DNA of 64,000 nucleotides from Leishmania mexicana MHOM/GT/2001/U1103 (taxonomy: Eukaryota > Euglenozoa > Kinetoplastea > Trypanosomatida > Trypanosomatidae): assembly GCF_000234665.1 (NCBI RefSeq), contig NC_018324.1:987501-1051500 (forward strand), in the 5' to 3' direction. Positions 37,588 through 48,332 of this stretch are shown in pieces (the first letter of the stretch is position 1; each line of letters opens with the position of its first letter). The notes beneath the pieces were generated by a model that ran no database searches, was not told where the DNA came from, and worked only from the letters and a program-made list of their open reading frames with translations. The translations under genes and the position numbers were made by a program.

Positions 37588-38367
37588 AGCCCTCAGAGAC
37601 GTCGGTGGTGAAGAGCTTGAAAGAGTGGACCCAGCCACAAAAAAGGGATAGCAAGAGAAAGATGTCGAACGAGAGGCATGATGATGCATACGAGCACATG
37701 CTCCTAGCTTGGCCTAGCAGGCGAGTGTCCTATTTTCGTGGAAGAGTATACCGACCTGGCAGCCCTCCACTCGCGACCTCGATACCTCCCTGGAGCTGGC
37801 AAAGCGATCAGTGAGAATCCTGTTGTTTTCAAGTTCTCATCGGGTAACACTACCTACGAATAGGTAGACCTGCGCATTTCTCGCTCTTCCGTCACCCAAG
37901 GATCCCCTGTCGTGGTGGGCTATCAAGTGGCCGGGTGGAGGAAAAGTGTAACGCTTACAATGGCTGGCTTCCTCGAGATCTGACATGAATGAAAGTACCG
38001 AATGAGGTAAGGAAAAAAAATGGTTCGTGAAGCATATCATTGGAATGGCGGAGAATACGTTGACTGGCCACTCCATCATATCGTTTTTCGATCATCCCTC
38101 CCTGTTTCTCGCCAAATGCTTACAAAACAAAAACAAAAACAAGAAAAATGATAGACGGAAGAGTAAATCGCACATTTTAATGCGAGAATGGTAGCTTCAC
38201 TCTGCAATAGAAAGCAAGCTATGAGGATGCACGGCAATGGTCATGGTGGGGCGCACCTTGCTCGCGCACACCCCCCACACATGCCGTGAACGTCACCCAT
38301 AATACGTGCGTTCGTCCCTCCCCCACGACGCTGATCATTCGTCTTTTACACTTGCGCTTTCCTGCGC

Positions 38368-38389
38368 CACCACCACCACCACCACCACC
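38368..38389. repeat. (CAC)7 triplet repeat
   Basis: Seven CAC units in non-coding spacer, read directly. Confidence 0.85.
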
Positions 38390-39071
38390 CTCTTTCGACC
38401 ACATTTTGCTTTACTGTTTGCATTTGTTTAGGTCCACCTGCGCAACGAGTAGGCGACCGTAAAAAAAAAGGTGCTTTAATGTCAGGAAACAAAAGTTAAA
38501 GTGAGCGCATCGAAAAAAAGAAAAGCACAGAAAAAAATTTCTACTCGCTTCCCTTCCACGTCTGAGTGCCCATGTAAATAAAGATGTCCGCTCCAGCTGA
38601 AGCGTCCTCGTAAGAACACATCCGCGTCTGCACACACACACACAGACACCAAACGCTGGCAAGACAACGCGCTTCTGTAAAAATCGGAATGGGGTACAGC
38701 ATGCGCAAGAGAAGAAAAAATATACAGCAAAATACGCTGTAGCAGACACAAGAGAGAAAAACTGTGGCTTCTCTCCTTCTCCGAGGTCCTTCCCCGCCCC
38801 TCACACACACGTTCCTCTTCAGTGTTCCCCTCTAAGAATTCGTCGCGGTGTGAAGTGCACATGGGCGTCTCTCGCTAAGGAGAGTGGGGTGAAGGTAGCC
38901 GAGGGAGAGCACTGTCAGCGACCATTTATGAGTTACCCCCCTCCGCGCCCGCACTACAGCTTCGCTTCGAGGCTACTACTTTGTCTGCGTTGCGTTGGAC
39001 CAGTAAAGTGCGAAGAGGCAGCGCACACCAGAGGCCCGGCACTCGTCGCATGAACTGAGCGCGCGTCAGAC

Positions 39072-42047
39072 TCAGCTCGTGGAGGAAAACACTGGCATGC
39101 GATCCCCAATCACGCCGTCAACCTGCATCTTGGCCGCCTGCACGTAGGCAAAGTAGAGGTAGCTGTTCATGTCGCCCCACGTCCACACTTTCAGCCGTCG
39201 GTGGTGCATCTCGGCGACCATAGCACGTCCATAAGCACCAAAGGACGACGGCACGGTGGGTGGAGCATGCTGTGGGTCATCAGCGTGGAAGAGCTCTGCC
39301 GTTACGGGGCCGCGTTCGGCCGAACCGTGCAGCGGCGCCTCAGGAATATTCGGCAGCACCGCCTCATCCTCTGGCGACAGCAGCGTCCCGGCGTTCACCG
39401 AAACACCTGCGAGGTGCTGCGCAGAGGCGAACTGGATGGCGCCCTCCACGTAAAAGGAGCGGTAGTCCTTCAAGTCGCGCATCTCCTTCGTGTCGCTGAG
39501 GAAGAGGACATCGTAGCGACTCTGCTTCAGGGCCAGCGCAAGGCACACGTTGGGGTCGAAGCTGCTAAAGGTGATCTTGCGGCCGTTGTCCGCAAACTCG
39601 AAGACGACCCGCAGGATGGCGTCCACAAACCCGTTCACCTCAAACGCGTCGTTCTGCAGGAAGAGATTCGAGTCGACGAGCGGCTGGAAAGGGTATTTCA
39701 CCTCTATGTTGAAGTGCAGGGACGGTGGTGTCTGCTCCAGCACCTCCCGGAGCGAGGGCACACCGTTAGGAAAGTCCTCCACCCCCATCAGAGAGCTCTT
39801 GACGGTCCGCGCTGAGACACCACCGCACACGCTGTCCTGTGTGGACGACGAGGAGCCCCTCAGCGCCTTGGGCTGGCAATTGCGCGCCCATGACAGCAGA
39901 CTATCCCAGTGGTGTATCAGTAGGTCTTTGGTGGGAAATACGCGGTCGACGGACTTGCAACACTGCACGTGCAGGTCACGCAGCCGCGTATAGTTCAACT
40001 TGTGCACCGCGGCACGCACCGGTGTGTACTCTGCCTTCCCCGGACACGCACGTACGCCCTCTCGCTTCAGCGCCATCAGCTCAATCAGGGGGTCGTGGAT
40101 CACGACCGGCACGCGGTCCTTGGAGAGCATGACGTCAAACTCGATCATCTCGCATTTTCGGGCGTGCGCGGCTTGGAATGATGGTATGGTGTTCTCGCTG
40201 CACTTTATGACGAGCGGTGCGCCACCAGAGGCGGATGGCGAGCGCGCGTACGTCTTTCCCAACCCGCGGTGACCAATCAAGGTGGGGACAGTGAGCCACG
40301 CAAACGTCTCCGAGGATCGCACAATCTCCAGCGGGCCGTGCTGCCCAGATCCCTCAAATGGAAACACTAGCAGGTACTGCACGTACAGTTTCATCCACAG
40401 TGGCGTAACGTCCACCGGCGCACCCGCGGGTGCAGGGCAGTAGACTGGCAAGAGTACGGTGCCGCTCGTGCTGGAACGCAGCATGCCAGAGAAGAGCACG
40501 GTATTGCCTTGAAGAGAAACTTCTGTGCCGTCCGCTATGTACGGAACCTTGACAGTCATCTCGATCGCGAACTCCTCCAACTCGCGAAGGTTGAGGAGGC
40601 ACGTCCACACGTGCTGCGTACGCGCCGTCACAAGCGGCACTCTTCCGGTGCTGTCCACGTTGCCCGTCTGGGGCAGAACAGGCTTGATCGTCTGCAACGG
40701 TCGCACACACCAGCCCTTGGCCAGGAAACCAGCGGACGGCGACGTGGCCCCGCTGCGTGCCGAGCGCCGCGAGCTCTCGACGTGAGAATGGTGATGGCTA
40801 CTGTGAGAGGAGTTCATCGTACATACCGACGATGTTGAAGACATTGCGGGGCTCGATGCTCTATAGCTGTCCCGACCGCCGTTGCTTGCTGCAGCCGCAG
40901 AGCTACGCCTCATGCGCATCTCATTCAGCTGCTGCTCCAACAACGCGGGTATGGGCAGGTTGGAACGACACCAGCAGCTGCCTTCTACCGGAATCGGCCG
41001 CACGCCTGTGATTTGGCAGACAGTGGTCGACGGTACCCCGTCAGGGGTCTCGCGCATGCGCCGACGCATTACCTCGCTCTGATGCGACATCAGCTCTGAC
41101 TGCCACGCGGCCTGGTCGAACGGTTTGGTGGGGTCGTTGGCGTAGAAGGTGAGAGACAGCAACGGGCCTGGATTGCCGACGGTTGCGCACTCACCGCCGT
41201 CAGGGCCGCATTCACAGAAGGGCGGGATGCTGTCGCTCGCTGAGCCGATGCTAGCGTCTGCGTCAGCTTCGGATGCCGGAAAAGCCATGCCAGATGATAC
41301 CATCACAGGCACCGGGAGAGAGGGGCGTGGCGGCAGTGCAGGCAAGTTGTACAGCAAGGCGAACTGCTCACCAGTGGAACCGAAGCAGACGGGTGCGATC
41401 GCAGCATCATTTCTCCCACTGTGACCCAGAGGATTACTGTCGACTGTGAGACTGGCATCGCGGTGCCGGCGCACATCGAGCACTGCCAGCCATTGGGGTG
41501 CCTCTCCGCTGCCCTCCGTAAGCGCGTCCTTTTCGTGCTCGAATGGCGTGATGCAGAGAGACGAAGGCTGGCTGTACCGCTGATCCACCCCGGCAATCAC
41601 AGTCCCAGGAGTGGCACAGATGCTCGACTCTGGGGTGCTCGGCACGCGAAAGAACGCATCCTCCAGAATGACCAGCCGGCACGGCATGGAGATGGGCTCT
41701 GCGGCGGACTGCTGATTACGTAACCCGTCCATCTCCTGACTTGTGAGACGCACCTGGGCCACGTAATGCTCCACGGAAGACTGTTGACCATCATCGCAGT
41801 GGTGGGGTAGGTGCAAGAGGTAAGGAACGCGTACGCATGGGGCACGCTGGCACTGACAACATTCGAGTGCCACAGGCCACTTCAGCCCCCATGCCCCCAT
41901 ACTTTCCCCTCCACCCACCAGACCAAATCGCAGCTCTGAGGAGGAGGAGGCCACAAGCGGCTGCGCGCTTCGAGCGCACTCTCGCACAAAGAAAGCCTCC
42001 AGCATCTGACTTGAGAGGCCGTAGACACACACGTTCATCAGTGGCAT
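39072..42047 (-). CDS. Glycerophosphodiester phosphodiesterase, GPCPD1/GDE1-like
   Basis: A 991-residue enzyme expected to hydrolyse glycerophosphodiesters such as glycerophosphocholine to glycerol-3-phosphate and an alcohol. The GDPD barrel begins near residue 588 with IGHRG (H593, R594), then SENTIPSF (E618), the metal-binding pair EFD (E636, D638), and VVIHDP (H651). It ends with the typical WTWGDMN and DGVIGDRMP near the C-terminus. A ~15-residue insertion separates GHRG from SENT. The first ~585 residues lack catalytic motifs. A GLVGGGESMGAWG segment near 43-55 resembles the start of a CBM20 starch-binding domain, as in human GPCPD1 (GDE5), but the match is weak. Ser-rich linkers occur near 395-455. 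No membrane span, so probably cytosolic. The ATG at 42047 is the first in frame. Confidence 0.83.
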   Translation of the reverse strand: MPLMNVCVYGLSSQMLEAFFVRECARSAQPLVASSSSELRFGLVGGGESMGAWGLKWPVALECCQCQRAPCVRVPYLLHLPHHCDDGQQSSVEHYVAQVRLTSQEMDGLRNQQSAAEPISMPCRLVILEDAFFRVPSTPESSICATPGTVIAGVDQRYSQPSSLCITPFEHEKDALTEGSGEAPQWLAVLDVRRHRDASLTVDSNPLGHSGRNDAAIAPVCFGSTGEQFALLYNLPALPPRPSLPVPVMVSSGMAFPASEADADASIGSASDSIPPFCECGPDGGECATVGNPGPLLSLTFYANDPTKPFDQAAWQSELMSHQSEVMRRRMRETPDGVPSTTVCQITGVRPIPVEGSCWCRSNLPIPALLEQQLNEMRMRRSSAAAASNGGRDSYRASSPAMSSTSSVCTMNSSHSSHHHSHVESSRRSARSGATSPSAGFLAKGWCVRPLQTIKPVLPQTGNVDSTGRVPLVTARTQHVWTCLLNLRELEEFAIEMTVKVPYIADGTEVSLQGNTVLFSGMLRSSTSGTVLLPVYCPAPAGAPVDVTPLWMKLYVQYLLVFPFEGSGQHGPLEIVRSSETFAWLTVPTLIGHRGLGKTYARSPSASGGAPLVIKCSENTIPSFQAAHARKCEMIEFDVMLSKDRVPVVIHDPLIELMALKREGVRACPGKAEYTPVRAAVHKLNYTRLRDLHVQCCKSVDRVFPTKDLLIHHWDSLLSWARNCQPKALRGSSSSTQDSVCGGVSARTVKSSLMGVEDFPNGVPSLREVLEQTPPSLHFNIEVKYPFQPLVDSNLFLQNDAFEVNGFVDAILRVVFEFADNGRKITFSSFDPNVCLALALKQSRYDVLFLSDTKEMRDLKDYRSFYVEGAIQFASAQHLAGVSVNAGTLLSPEDEAVLPNIPEAPLHGSAERGPVTAELFHADDPQHAPPTVPSSFGAYGRAMVAEMHHRRLKVWTWGDMNSYLYFAYVQAAKMQVDGVIGDRMPVFSSTS

Positions 42048-45000
42048 GGCGAACGCGTGCTGATCTCTTTTTACGGCTGTTTTGTTTTGTTTTGATTATT
42101 TTTTTTTTCAGAACTCAACAAGAGACAAGCAAAAAGTCGTAATAAGGACGTTTTTACTCGTGGTGGTGGGGGGGAGGGAGGGGTGCAACGGGGAACAGAT
42201 AAAAGAAAGAGGAGTAAAAAAGGCAATCTTCAGCAAAAGAAGAGCAAAGCGAGAAATACGGGTAAGAATGTTCGCGTTGTGGAAGACAAGATGGCTTCCG
42301 GCTGTGCCAATGTCCGTATGTAGCGATTAGAGGATCTGCTCGAAAACGGCGAGGGGAGTGGCGGCAGGAAATAGTATTGAGGTGAGGAAGTTGTCATCGT
42401 CACGAATGCACACCCGCAGAGAACAGAGAAGGGGAAGCAGTAGCATCGCGGTCCTTACTCTGCAGTGCTTCCTATCCCGTCTCCCCCCCCCTCTGGCTTG
42501 CGTAGGAGTCAAAGAATCCGCACAAAGGACAGGAAGCGAGGAGGAGGGTGGCGGAGGCAACAGTAGCTTCTCCCTTCTGTCGCAAAACCGTTGCAGCGAC
42601 ACGCAAAAGATATGCGCGGCAGCGGGCACCGTCTCTCACGGTGTGGTTGACTTTCTTGCAGTCCTTGTTGCGTTTGGCCATGATGCGTATTGGCCACTTG
42701 ATTACACATTCATCTCTCTTTTTTTACGTCCGAGAGCGAGAGAGTGGAGAAACACTATATAGATAATAATGTCAAGATATGTGATTCTCTTTTACTTGCC
42801 ATGTCGACTCGCCTGGAAGCATCACACACTGCACTTGACCCCCTCCCTCCCTCAGTCATCCCCCTCTCCCTCTCTGTAGTACTATTTTGTGCATGATAAG
42901 TCGGGTCAAGAGAAAGAGAACGAGCGATGCTACCTTGTATGGGCCTGTCCTTGTCTTGCTCCGTAGGTGTGTGCACGTGCGTGAGCAAGCGGTGTCTGTG
43001 GGGGGAAGGTGGAGGGGGGGGGATTGAGGGAAGGAGGGAGAAGAGCGCGATTCGTAAAACAAAGATCTCGCAGGAGGGGTGTCTTGTAGATAGCTGACGA
43101 TAGCGCGTGTACATTGAAGGTCAATAGACAGGCAAAAACAGGCAGAAGAGAGAGTTCAAACAAAAAAGGAAAACGTGTGCGCACAGCCTCCCTCATACAC
43201 AAGCACAGAAGCGAATCGCACACATTGTGTGGGTATGGGAAGTCTATGAAAGAGAGAAGCGACGGCCCAGCTTAGCTTACAAAGAGATCGGAGAGAGAGA
43301 GGGGAGAAACAAAAAGGCGAATGGAAGCGAAAAGGTGGAGGAGGCAGAGGAGATGTTCACACCAACAGGCGAAAAGACCACACCCGTTTCTCGCTGTTGC
43401 GTTGCGTTCCGTGGTCCTTTTATCTCTGTGCGGTTTCTCTGCGGGATGCTACCGTCATCACCATGAAATAATAAAAGAAAAAAAGAAATAAACGAAAGAA
43501 AAAGGAAGCCAAGACATATGTGTATGCTTGAGAGAGAAAACGAAAGAACACAAACGAATATGCTAGCAAAGGAGAAAGGGGAGGGGGCACAGAGAAGAAA
43601 AGATGAAAGAAGAATACGGCACACACGCGCAGCGCCGTCCTCTTTTTCGTTTTTTTTCCGTTTCGATGCCTTTGTTGTCTTGCTTTGCTGTTTGTCTGTT
43701 TCCGTACTGCTTCGGAGGGAGTGTTTGTGTGAGGGCGTGCGCAGGCAGTGAGGGAGAGCAATTTATCTAGACGATGACGTCAACTTGGCCAATGACTTGA
43801 AGCTTTCCTTTTGCGTTCCTTCCCCGTTGCGCAGCGGTTGTCTAACCCTTCACACGTGTGGCAGCAGACATACGTGCACTACGCAACAGAAGAGGAGAAC
43901 GAAGGAGCAAAGACTGTTAAAGGGCGAGAGGGGGAGGGGAAGAACAATCAAAGCAAGAAAAAAAAGAGGCATAAGGGGTGAGTCAATAACTGCGCCTCGG
44001 CTTCGTGAAGGAAAGTGAGGGGGAGGGACGGAGGGGGGAAGGTGAATGGAAACGGGAAGCGGAAAAAAGAATAATAATTATAGCAATTACTGGCACAGAG
44101 ACGCTGATGCAATGAATACGCTGAAGGGGGAAAAGAGAGAGGCTTCCGCAGACGCATACACAGCACCCAATCACATGAATGCCGCTGTTTTTTTTCCTTT
44201 CTTTTCGGTAGTCCGCGGTAACGCGTTGCCACCGTCTGCATTCCCTTCGCCCCCTCTCCACTCACTCTCCAGAAACCCTTCGTTATGCTCAAGTCAATAG
44301 GGAACATATTATCAACGGTCCACAAGCGCATGTCAAGTACACGCACTCATGAAAAAAAAAGAAAATGAACGCAGGGGAGTGGCGCACGCACGCATACACA
44401 CACATAGGCGCAGACGTACGCTCAGAGGGGAAAGGGCAAGAACAGTATGTCGCACTACACTGCGCTTGAAACACACAGCTCACTTGCCCGCTGTCTTCTT
44501 TTTTTTGTCTGTGCTCACACAGGAACGCTTCTGATCGCGGGCAAAGTGGCGACTGTGTTGGAGGGAAGCCAATGGGGAAGGGGGGAGGGAAGCTGCTGCA
44601 GTGAGTGTAGTAAACAGAAAAAATATATATGTTTGAAAACGTTAGTGCCAACAAAGAACGCGCTGCGTAGCTAGCACACAAAGGCAAAAAGGGGGGTAAA
44701 TATATATATATATATACGTATCTACCCCGACGTCTGACACGTTTCCATCGCACATCATCCCCCCTCTTCCTCACGCCCCCCCCCAGTGCCACGCGGCGTT
44801 GTTGAACGCTTCCTCTTCCTTAAGGGTGAAATGACGCCGTAGGCCTCTCTTACTCTTCAAACCTACAGAGTAGTCTGTAGAAAGTGCAAAGGAGAAAGGG
44901 AGGGGGAAGAAGAAACGAGGGAGGTGCGTATGCGTGCGCGCAACGACTGTGTGCTGTGCACAGAAAGCGTGACCTACGAGGGGTGACTTCACAGTGAAGA

Positions 45001-45257
45001 TCGAAAAAGGCGAAAAAAGGGCAAGAAAAACATTCGAAAAGTGTCAACCAATTAAGAAAAGCAAAAACACGCACGCACACATCTACAGTTACGCGCACTG
45101 CCGCCCCTCCCCTCCCCCCCCACCACCACCGTCCATACGCACATACTCTCGGTCAAGTACGTGGAGCTGAAGAGAAAACGCTCAGATAATGGTCAAAAAG
45201 AGGTTCTGGTCCCGTCGCTACAGACTCAGCTGCGCCCCTGTTGGTTGCTTCTCGCGC
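42048..45257. other. Intergenic region, 3.2 kb (largest in the window)
   Basis: No gene recognised. The + strand is purine-rich throughout (pyrimidine-rich on the transcribed minus strand), with a TA run at 44700-44715 and many short A/G tracts. Open frames such as 43420-43761 and 44289-44792 are Ser/Phe/Leu-rich translations of pyrimidine tracts. The length suggests a long 3'UTR of the acid phosphatase upstream in transcription (45258-46973) plus the 5' region of the GDPD gene. Confidence 0.55.
44700..44715. repeat. (TA)8 microsatellite
   Basis: Short uninterrupted TA run in spacer. Confidence 0.85.
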
Positions 45258-46973
45258 TTAGATGCCCTCCTTGGAGTCATTCGCCGCCCCCTCCCTCTCA
45301 TTATTGAGCTGGTTTCCCTCCCCCATCGTCGCGTGCATGCGCACGTACTGCTGACGCTGGCGGCGCCTTGCGCACATGCATATTGCGGCTGTGGCTGCCA
45401 CAGCGATGATGGCGCCAGCGCAGAAGGTTGCCAGTGACACGCCCGCAACAGCGCTGCCACTGAGGCCGCTAGGGTCACGCAGCGTAGGCTTCTTGTCGGC
45501 GTCCACAGCGGCATCACCACTACTTTCCTCGCTGGTGTTGCCTCTCAGGCAACTTTCCTTGGAGCAGACGCACTGCATGCTCACGCTGTTGAGGGTTTCG
45601 CCCATCCCGCACGCAAACTGCGGGCACGCAGAGCGGTAGAACTGGCACGTGCTGGGGACCAGGGCTGTAGGAGGGGTGCCGTAGGCGACCGGCTCAGAGG
45701 GGCAGTCGGCGATGTCGATGGAGACCTGATCAAGGTAGCAGTAGCCGCGCGCGTCCGCCGGCTCTGACCACTTCACGAACCGCTTGAAGTCAGCGAACGG
45801 GCAAATGTTCCCCTCCGCCTTGTAGGCGATGCCGAGGGCGTCGATGCACTGCATCTGCCACTTCGAGTCCCACCCAAAATCGAACTTTGTGTCAGGGCTC
45901 TGACCAGGGTTGCCACGCAGGATGCGAACGTAGTGCGCCCCGGTCGACTTGTTCTGTAGCAGCTCCGCCACGAGCACCTGGGCAAAAGGCGGCATCATAC
46001 CATCCGGAGTGCGGTCACCGAGCGTACCCCACACTGGGCCAAGCGAGGTGTCGTGAGCGCTGTAGTGCATCAACTTGTACGCGTTCGAGCCCTCAATCAC
46101 TCCCTCCATGTTCGTCACCATCTGCTGAACGAACGGCTGTCCGCGGCCGCCCTGCTTGAACATGAGCGGGTCGCTGTGGTTATAGTGGTACTCGTAGTCG
46201 AACAGGACAGTCGTGACGCGCTTCAGCTTCTCGAAGTTGGCCTCCAGCAGCGGGTACTGGGATAGCTCACCAATGGCCTTCTTCGCGGCAGCAATATCAA
46301 AAAGTGTGCGCACGCAGTCGGAGCGAGTCTCGTAGTCGCTGCAGTAGCCCTCCTGGTAGATCTCTGCGCCAATCTTCGTGATCTCTGTCCAGTCGGGAAA
46401 AAGCTCATCCGTCAGCGGGTTGCACACGGTGCGTAGCAGTGCCTTGTTGTTGGAATAGAAGAACTTGAGCCACGGCTGCGTGTTGCTGTTCAGCAGCACA
46501 TCGATCGGCTCCGGCACGGTGTGGATAGCAGCATAGAGGCTGCTCATGTTGGGGAAGAAGCCACGCAGGAAGGCCTCCGCACTTTGCAGGGTACGCAGAA
46601 CGTCGGTGGAGCGACTGTAAGACACATCCAGGTCGTAGTTTGGCGACTCGAACATCGGCGAGCTCACCACGGATGGATCAGTGTTGTAGCGGGTGCGCAG
46701 AAAGCCACCAACCTTGAGCAACATCTCAAAACCCGCCCACGAGAGGTACCCACACGGAGACTCGGTGCAAATCTCCGTCGTGTTTTCACGTGGCAGGCCG
46801 GAACGGGCACCATGGCGATGCAGCACATTCACCTGGAGCACCTTGAGGATGTCTGCCTCATCCGAGGCCCCATATCTCGCAATGGTGCTCTGCGCATGGG
46901 CAATAGAGATGCCGCATGCAATCAGCACCGCCGCCAGAACGGCTCCCCAACCAAGTCTGGGAAAACAAGCCAT
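45258..46973 (-). CDS. Membrane-bound histidine acid phosphatase (second copy)
   Basis: A 571-residue paralogue of the acid phosphatase at 34601. The signal peptide is at about 8-27 (ending AHAQ), right after the ATG at 46973; a GTG/ATG choice 21 bases upstream is less likely. Motifs: RHGARSG (53-59), SRSTDVLRTLQSA shared with the other copy, and SAHDTS (305-310). The C-terminal part carries a Cys-rich segment (409-475), then a Ser/Asp/Lys linker, a transmembrane helix at about 506-532 and a longer cytoplasmic tail of about 38 residues starting with CARRRQRQQY. Expected to act at the surface or in endosomal membranes. The tail differs completely from that of the other copy, which could mean different trafficking. 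Confidence 0.9.
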   Translation of the reverse strand: MACFPRLGWGAVLAAVLIACGISIAHAQSTIARYGASDEADILKVLQVNVLHRHGARSGLPRENTTEICTESPCGYLSWAGFEMLLKVGGFLRTRYNTDPSVVSSPMFESPNYDLDVSYSRSTDVLRTLQSAEAFLRGFFPNMSSLYAAIHTVPEPIDVLLNSNTQPWLKFFYSNNKALLRTVCNPLTDELFPDWTEITKIGAEIYQEGYCSDYETRSDCVRTLFDIAAAKKAIGELSQYPLLEANFEKLKRVTTVLFDYEYHYNHSDPLMFKQGGRGQPFVQQMVTNMEGVIEGSNAYKLMHYSAHDTSLGPVWGTLGDRTPDGMMPPFAQVLVAELLQNKSTGAHYVRILRGNPGQSPDTKFDFGWDSKWQMQCIDALGIAYKAEGNICPFADFKRFVKWSEPADARGYCYLDQVSIDIADCPSEPVAYGTPPTALVPSTCQFYRSACPQFACGMGETLNSVSMQCVCSKESCLRGNTSEESSGDAAVDADKKPTLRDPSGLSGSAVAGVSLATFCAGAIIAVAATAAICMCARRRQRQQYVRMHATMGEGNQLNNEREGAANDSKEGI

Positions 46974-48332
46974 CGTGGATAGCTGCGGCCTCAAGTGGGC
47001 AAAACTGGAGTGGGATGCTCAGGCGAAGCTGCGTGCGTTCCTTCTCCACTGGGTAAGCAAGATAGCGGAAAGGTGAAGAGAGATGCGTCGCCGCTCGAGC
47101 ACACACACACACACACACACACAGGGAGACCAGAGACCTGGTACGAAATACGAGAACGAAAGAGAACGGGAAAGTGAGGAGAGGTCCAAGACTAGTGGGC
47201 GGGGGCGGGCGGGAATGCGGAGATGAAGAGCGAGAGAAGGAGAGATGAAGGTGAAGCCCACACTGCTCGTACGGCGGCTCCATTTCGGGAAGGATACGAG
47301 GGGGTGAAGCGAACCAGGCAAAGAAAGAGGGTTCGGTGCAGTGGATGTGGGCAAAGGCACGCCACGTGCGATGGTGCGATTTTTTGTGCGTGAGCGTGAG
47401 GGGAGTGAGAAACGAAAAGGAGAGAAGAAAGGAGACAAGAGTCAGAGCAAAGCGCGCAGCACGATGCAGTGGGGAAGGGGGAAAATATGAGCGCGTTGAG
47501 GCGAGAGTAGAGCGACTTAGACCCGGGCATACGCGCACACAGCTGAGAAGGACGATGGCGCCGCTCTTTCGTTCCCGTTTCTGCATTACCAGGGAGCATA
47601 AATGCGGGGGATGTGGTGCGACGAGATACCGACGCCGCTCGTCCTTGTGGCACATCGCCTTTCCTTGTACTGTAACGCGAGAAGGAGAAGCGCGTGCGAC
47701 GGGCCGTGGTCCACTTCGATAGGCCAAAGGGGACGCTGCGACTTCGCCATTGGACCTCACTGGTGGCGTATGCCAGCATAGGACGGACACAGTAGTTGTC
47801 TCTCCTTGTCGCGGCAATACAGCACCTGTGAAGAGCGGCAGCGCCAGTGGTGTCGCTTCCAAGCTCAACTGCAAGAAACCAGCCCGCCAGAACCCTTCAT
47901 TTTGATTTGGCATAAGTGTTTGTCCTAAGTCTGTGCCTTTGGGAGGGAGGGGATCCAAGCAGCAACCTCCCTGTCGTTCAAAGGGCGGGACCCATAGACG
48001 CACACGCACACGTGCGACAAGAGTAGTCATCCAAAGCGAGACAGAGGGGAAGCAAAGAAGATCCAGTGCACTGTCGCTGGCCTCATCATCTCCCCTCCCC
48101 TCGCCCCCTCAGACCACGACAGCCGAGAGATGATCGACAAAATACTCAGTAACGAATATACATGCGTCTGTTCAGTCAGCTTGGTTTACATCGCGTGTGA
48201 AGAGAGACACCGTATATGCAAACATACGCACGTATGTGCAGCGACAGCCACCTCTGCTCACTCACCCGCCCTACCACCACCACCACCAAGACACATGAGG
48301 GGTCGCAGGTCCTTACGGACAGCCTGGAGACG
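46974..48332. other. Intergenic region
   Basis: Contains a CA microsatellite at 47100-47123 and purine-rich + strand (pyrimidine tracts in the transcript). The long minus-strand frame over 46858-48030 overlaps the start of the acid phosphatase gene and has spacer-like composition; not a gene. Confidence 0.6.
47100..47123. repeat. (CA)12 microsatellite
   Basis: Read directly; about 130 bases upstream of the acid phosphatase start. Confidence 0.9.

Larger units (their letters stand above)
36152..39071. other. Intergenic region, 2.9 kb
   Basis: Contains the SIDER2-like element at 37030-37587, an A-rich stretch of AAAACA units near 38124-38147 and a CAC triplet run at 38368-38389. The remaining frames (for example 36685-37182 and 38482-38862) are retroposon- or composition-driven. 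Upstream of 36151 the sequence reads as pyrimidine-rich 5'UTR on the minus strand. No additional gene recognised. Confidence 0.6.

Noticed and set aside
37142..37651. 169-residue + strand frame
   Set aside because: Lies on the complementary strand of the SIDER2-like element; not a gene.
46858..48030. 390-residue minus-strand frame
   Set aside because: Overlaps the signal-peptide end of the acid phosphatase gene in another frame and has the composition of pyrimidine tracts.
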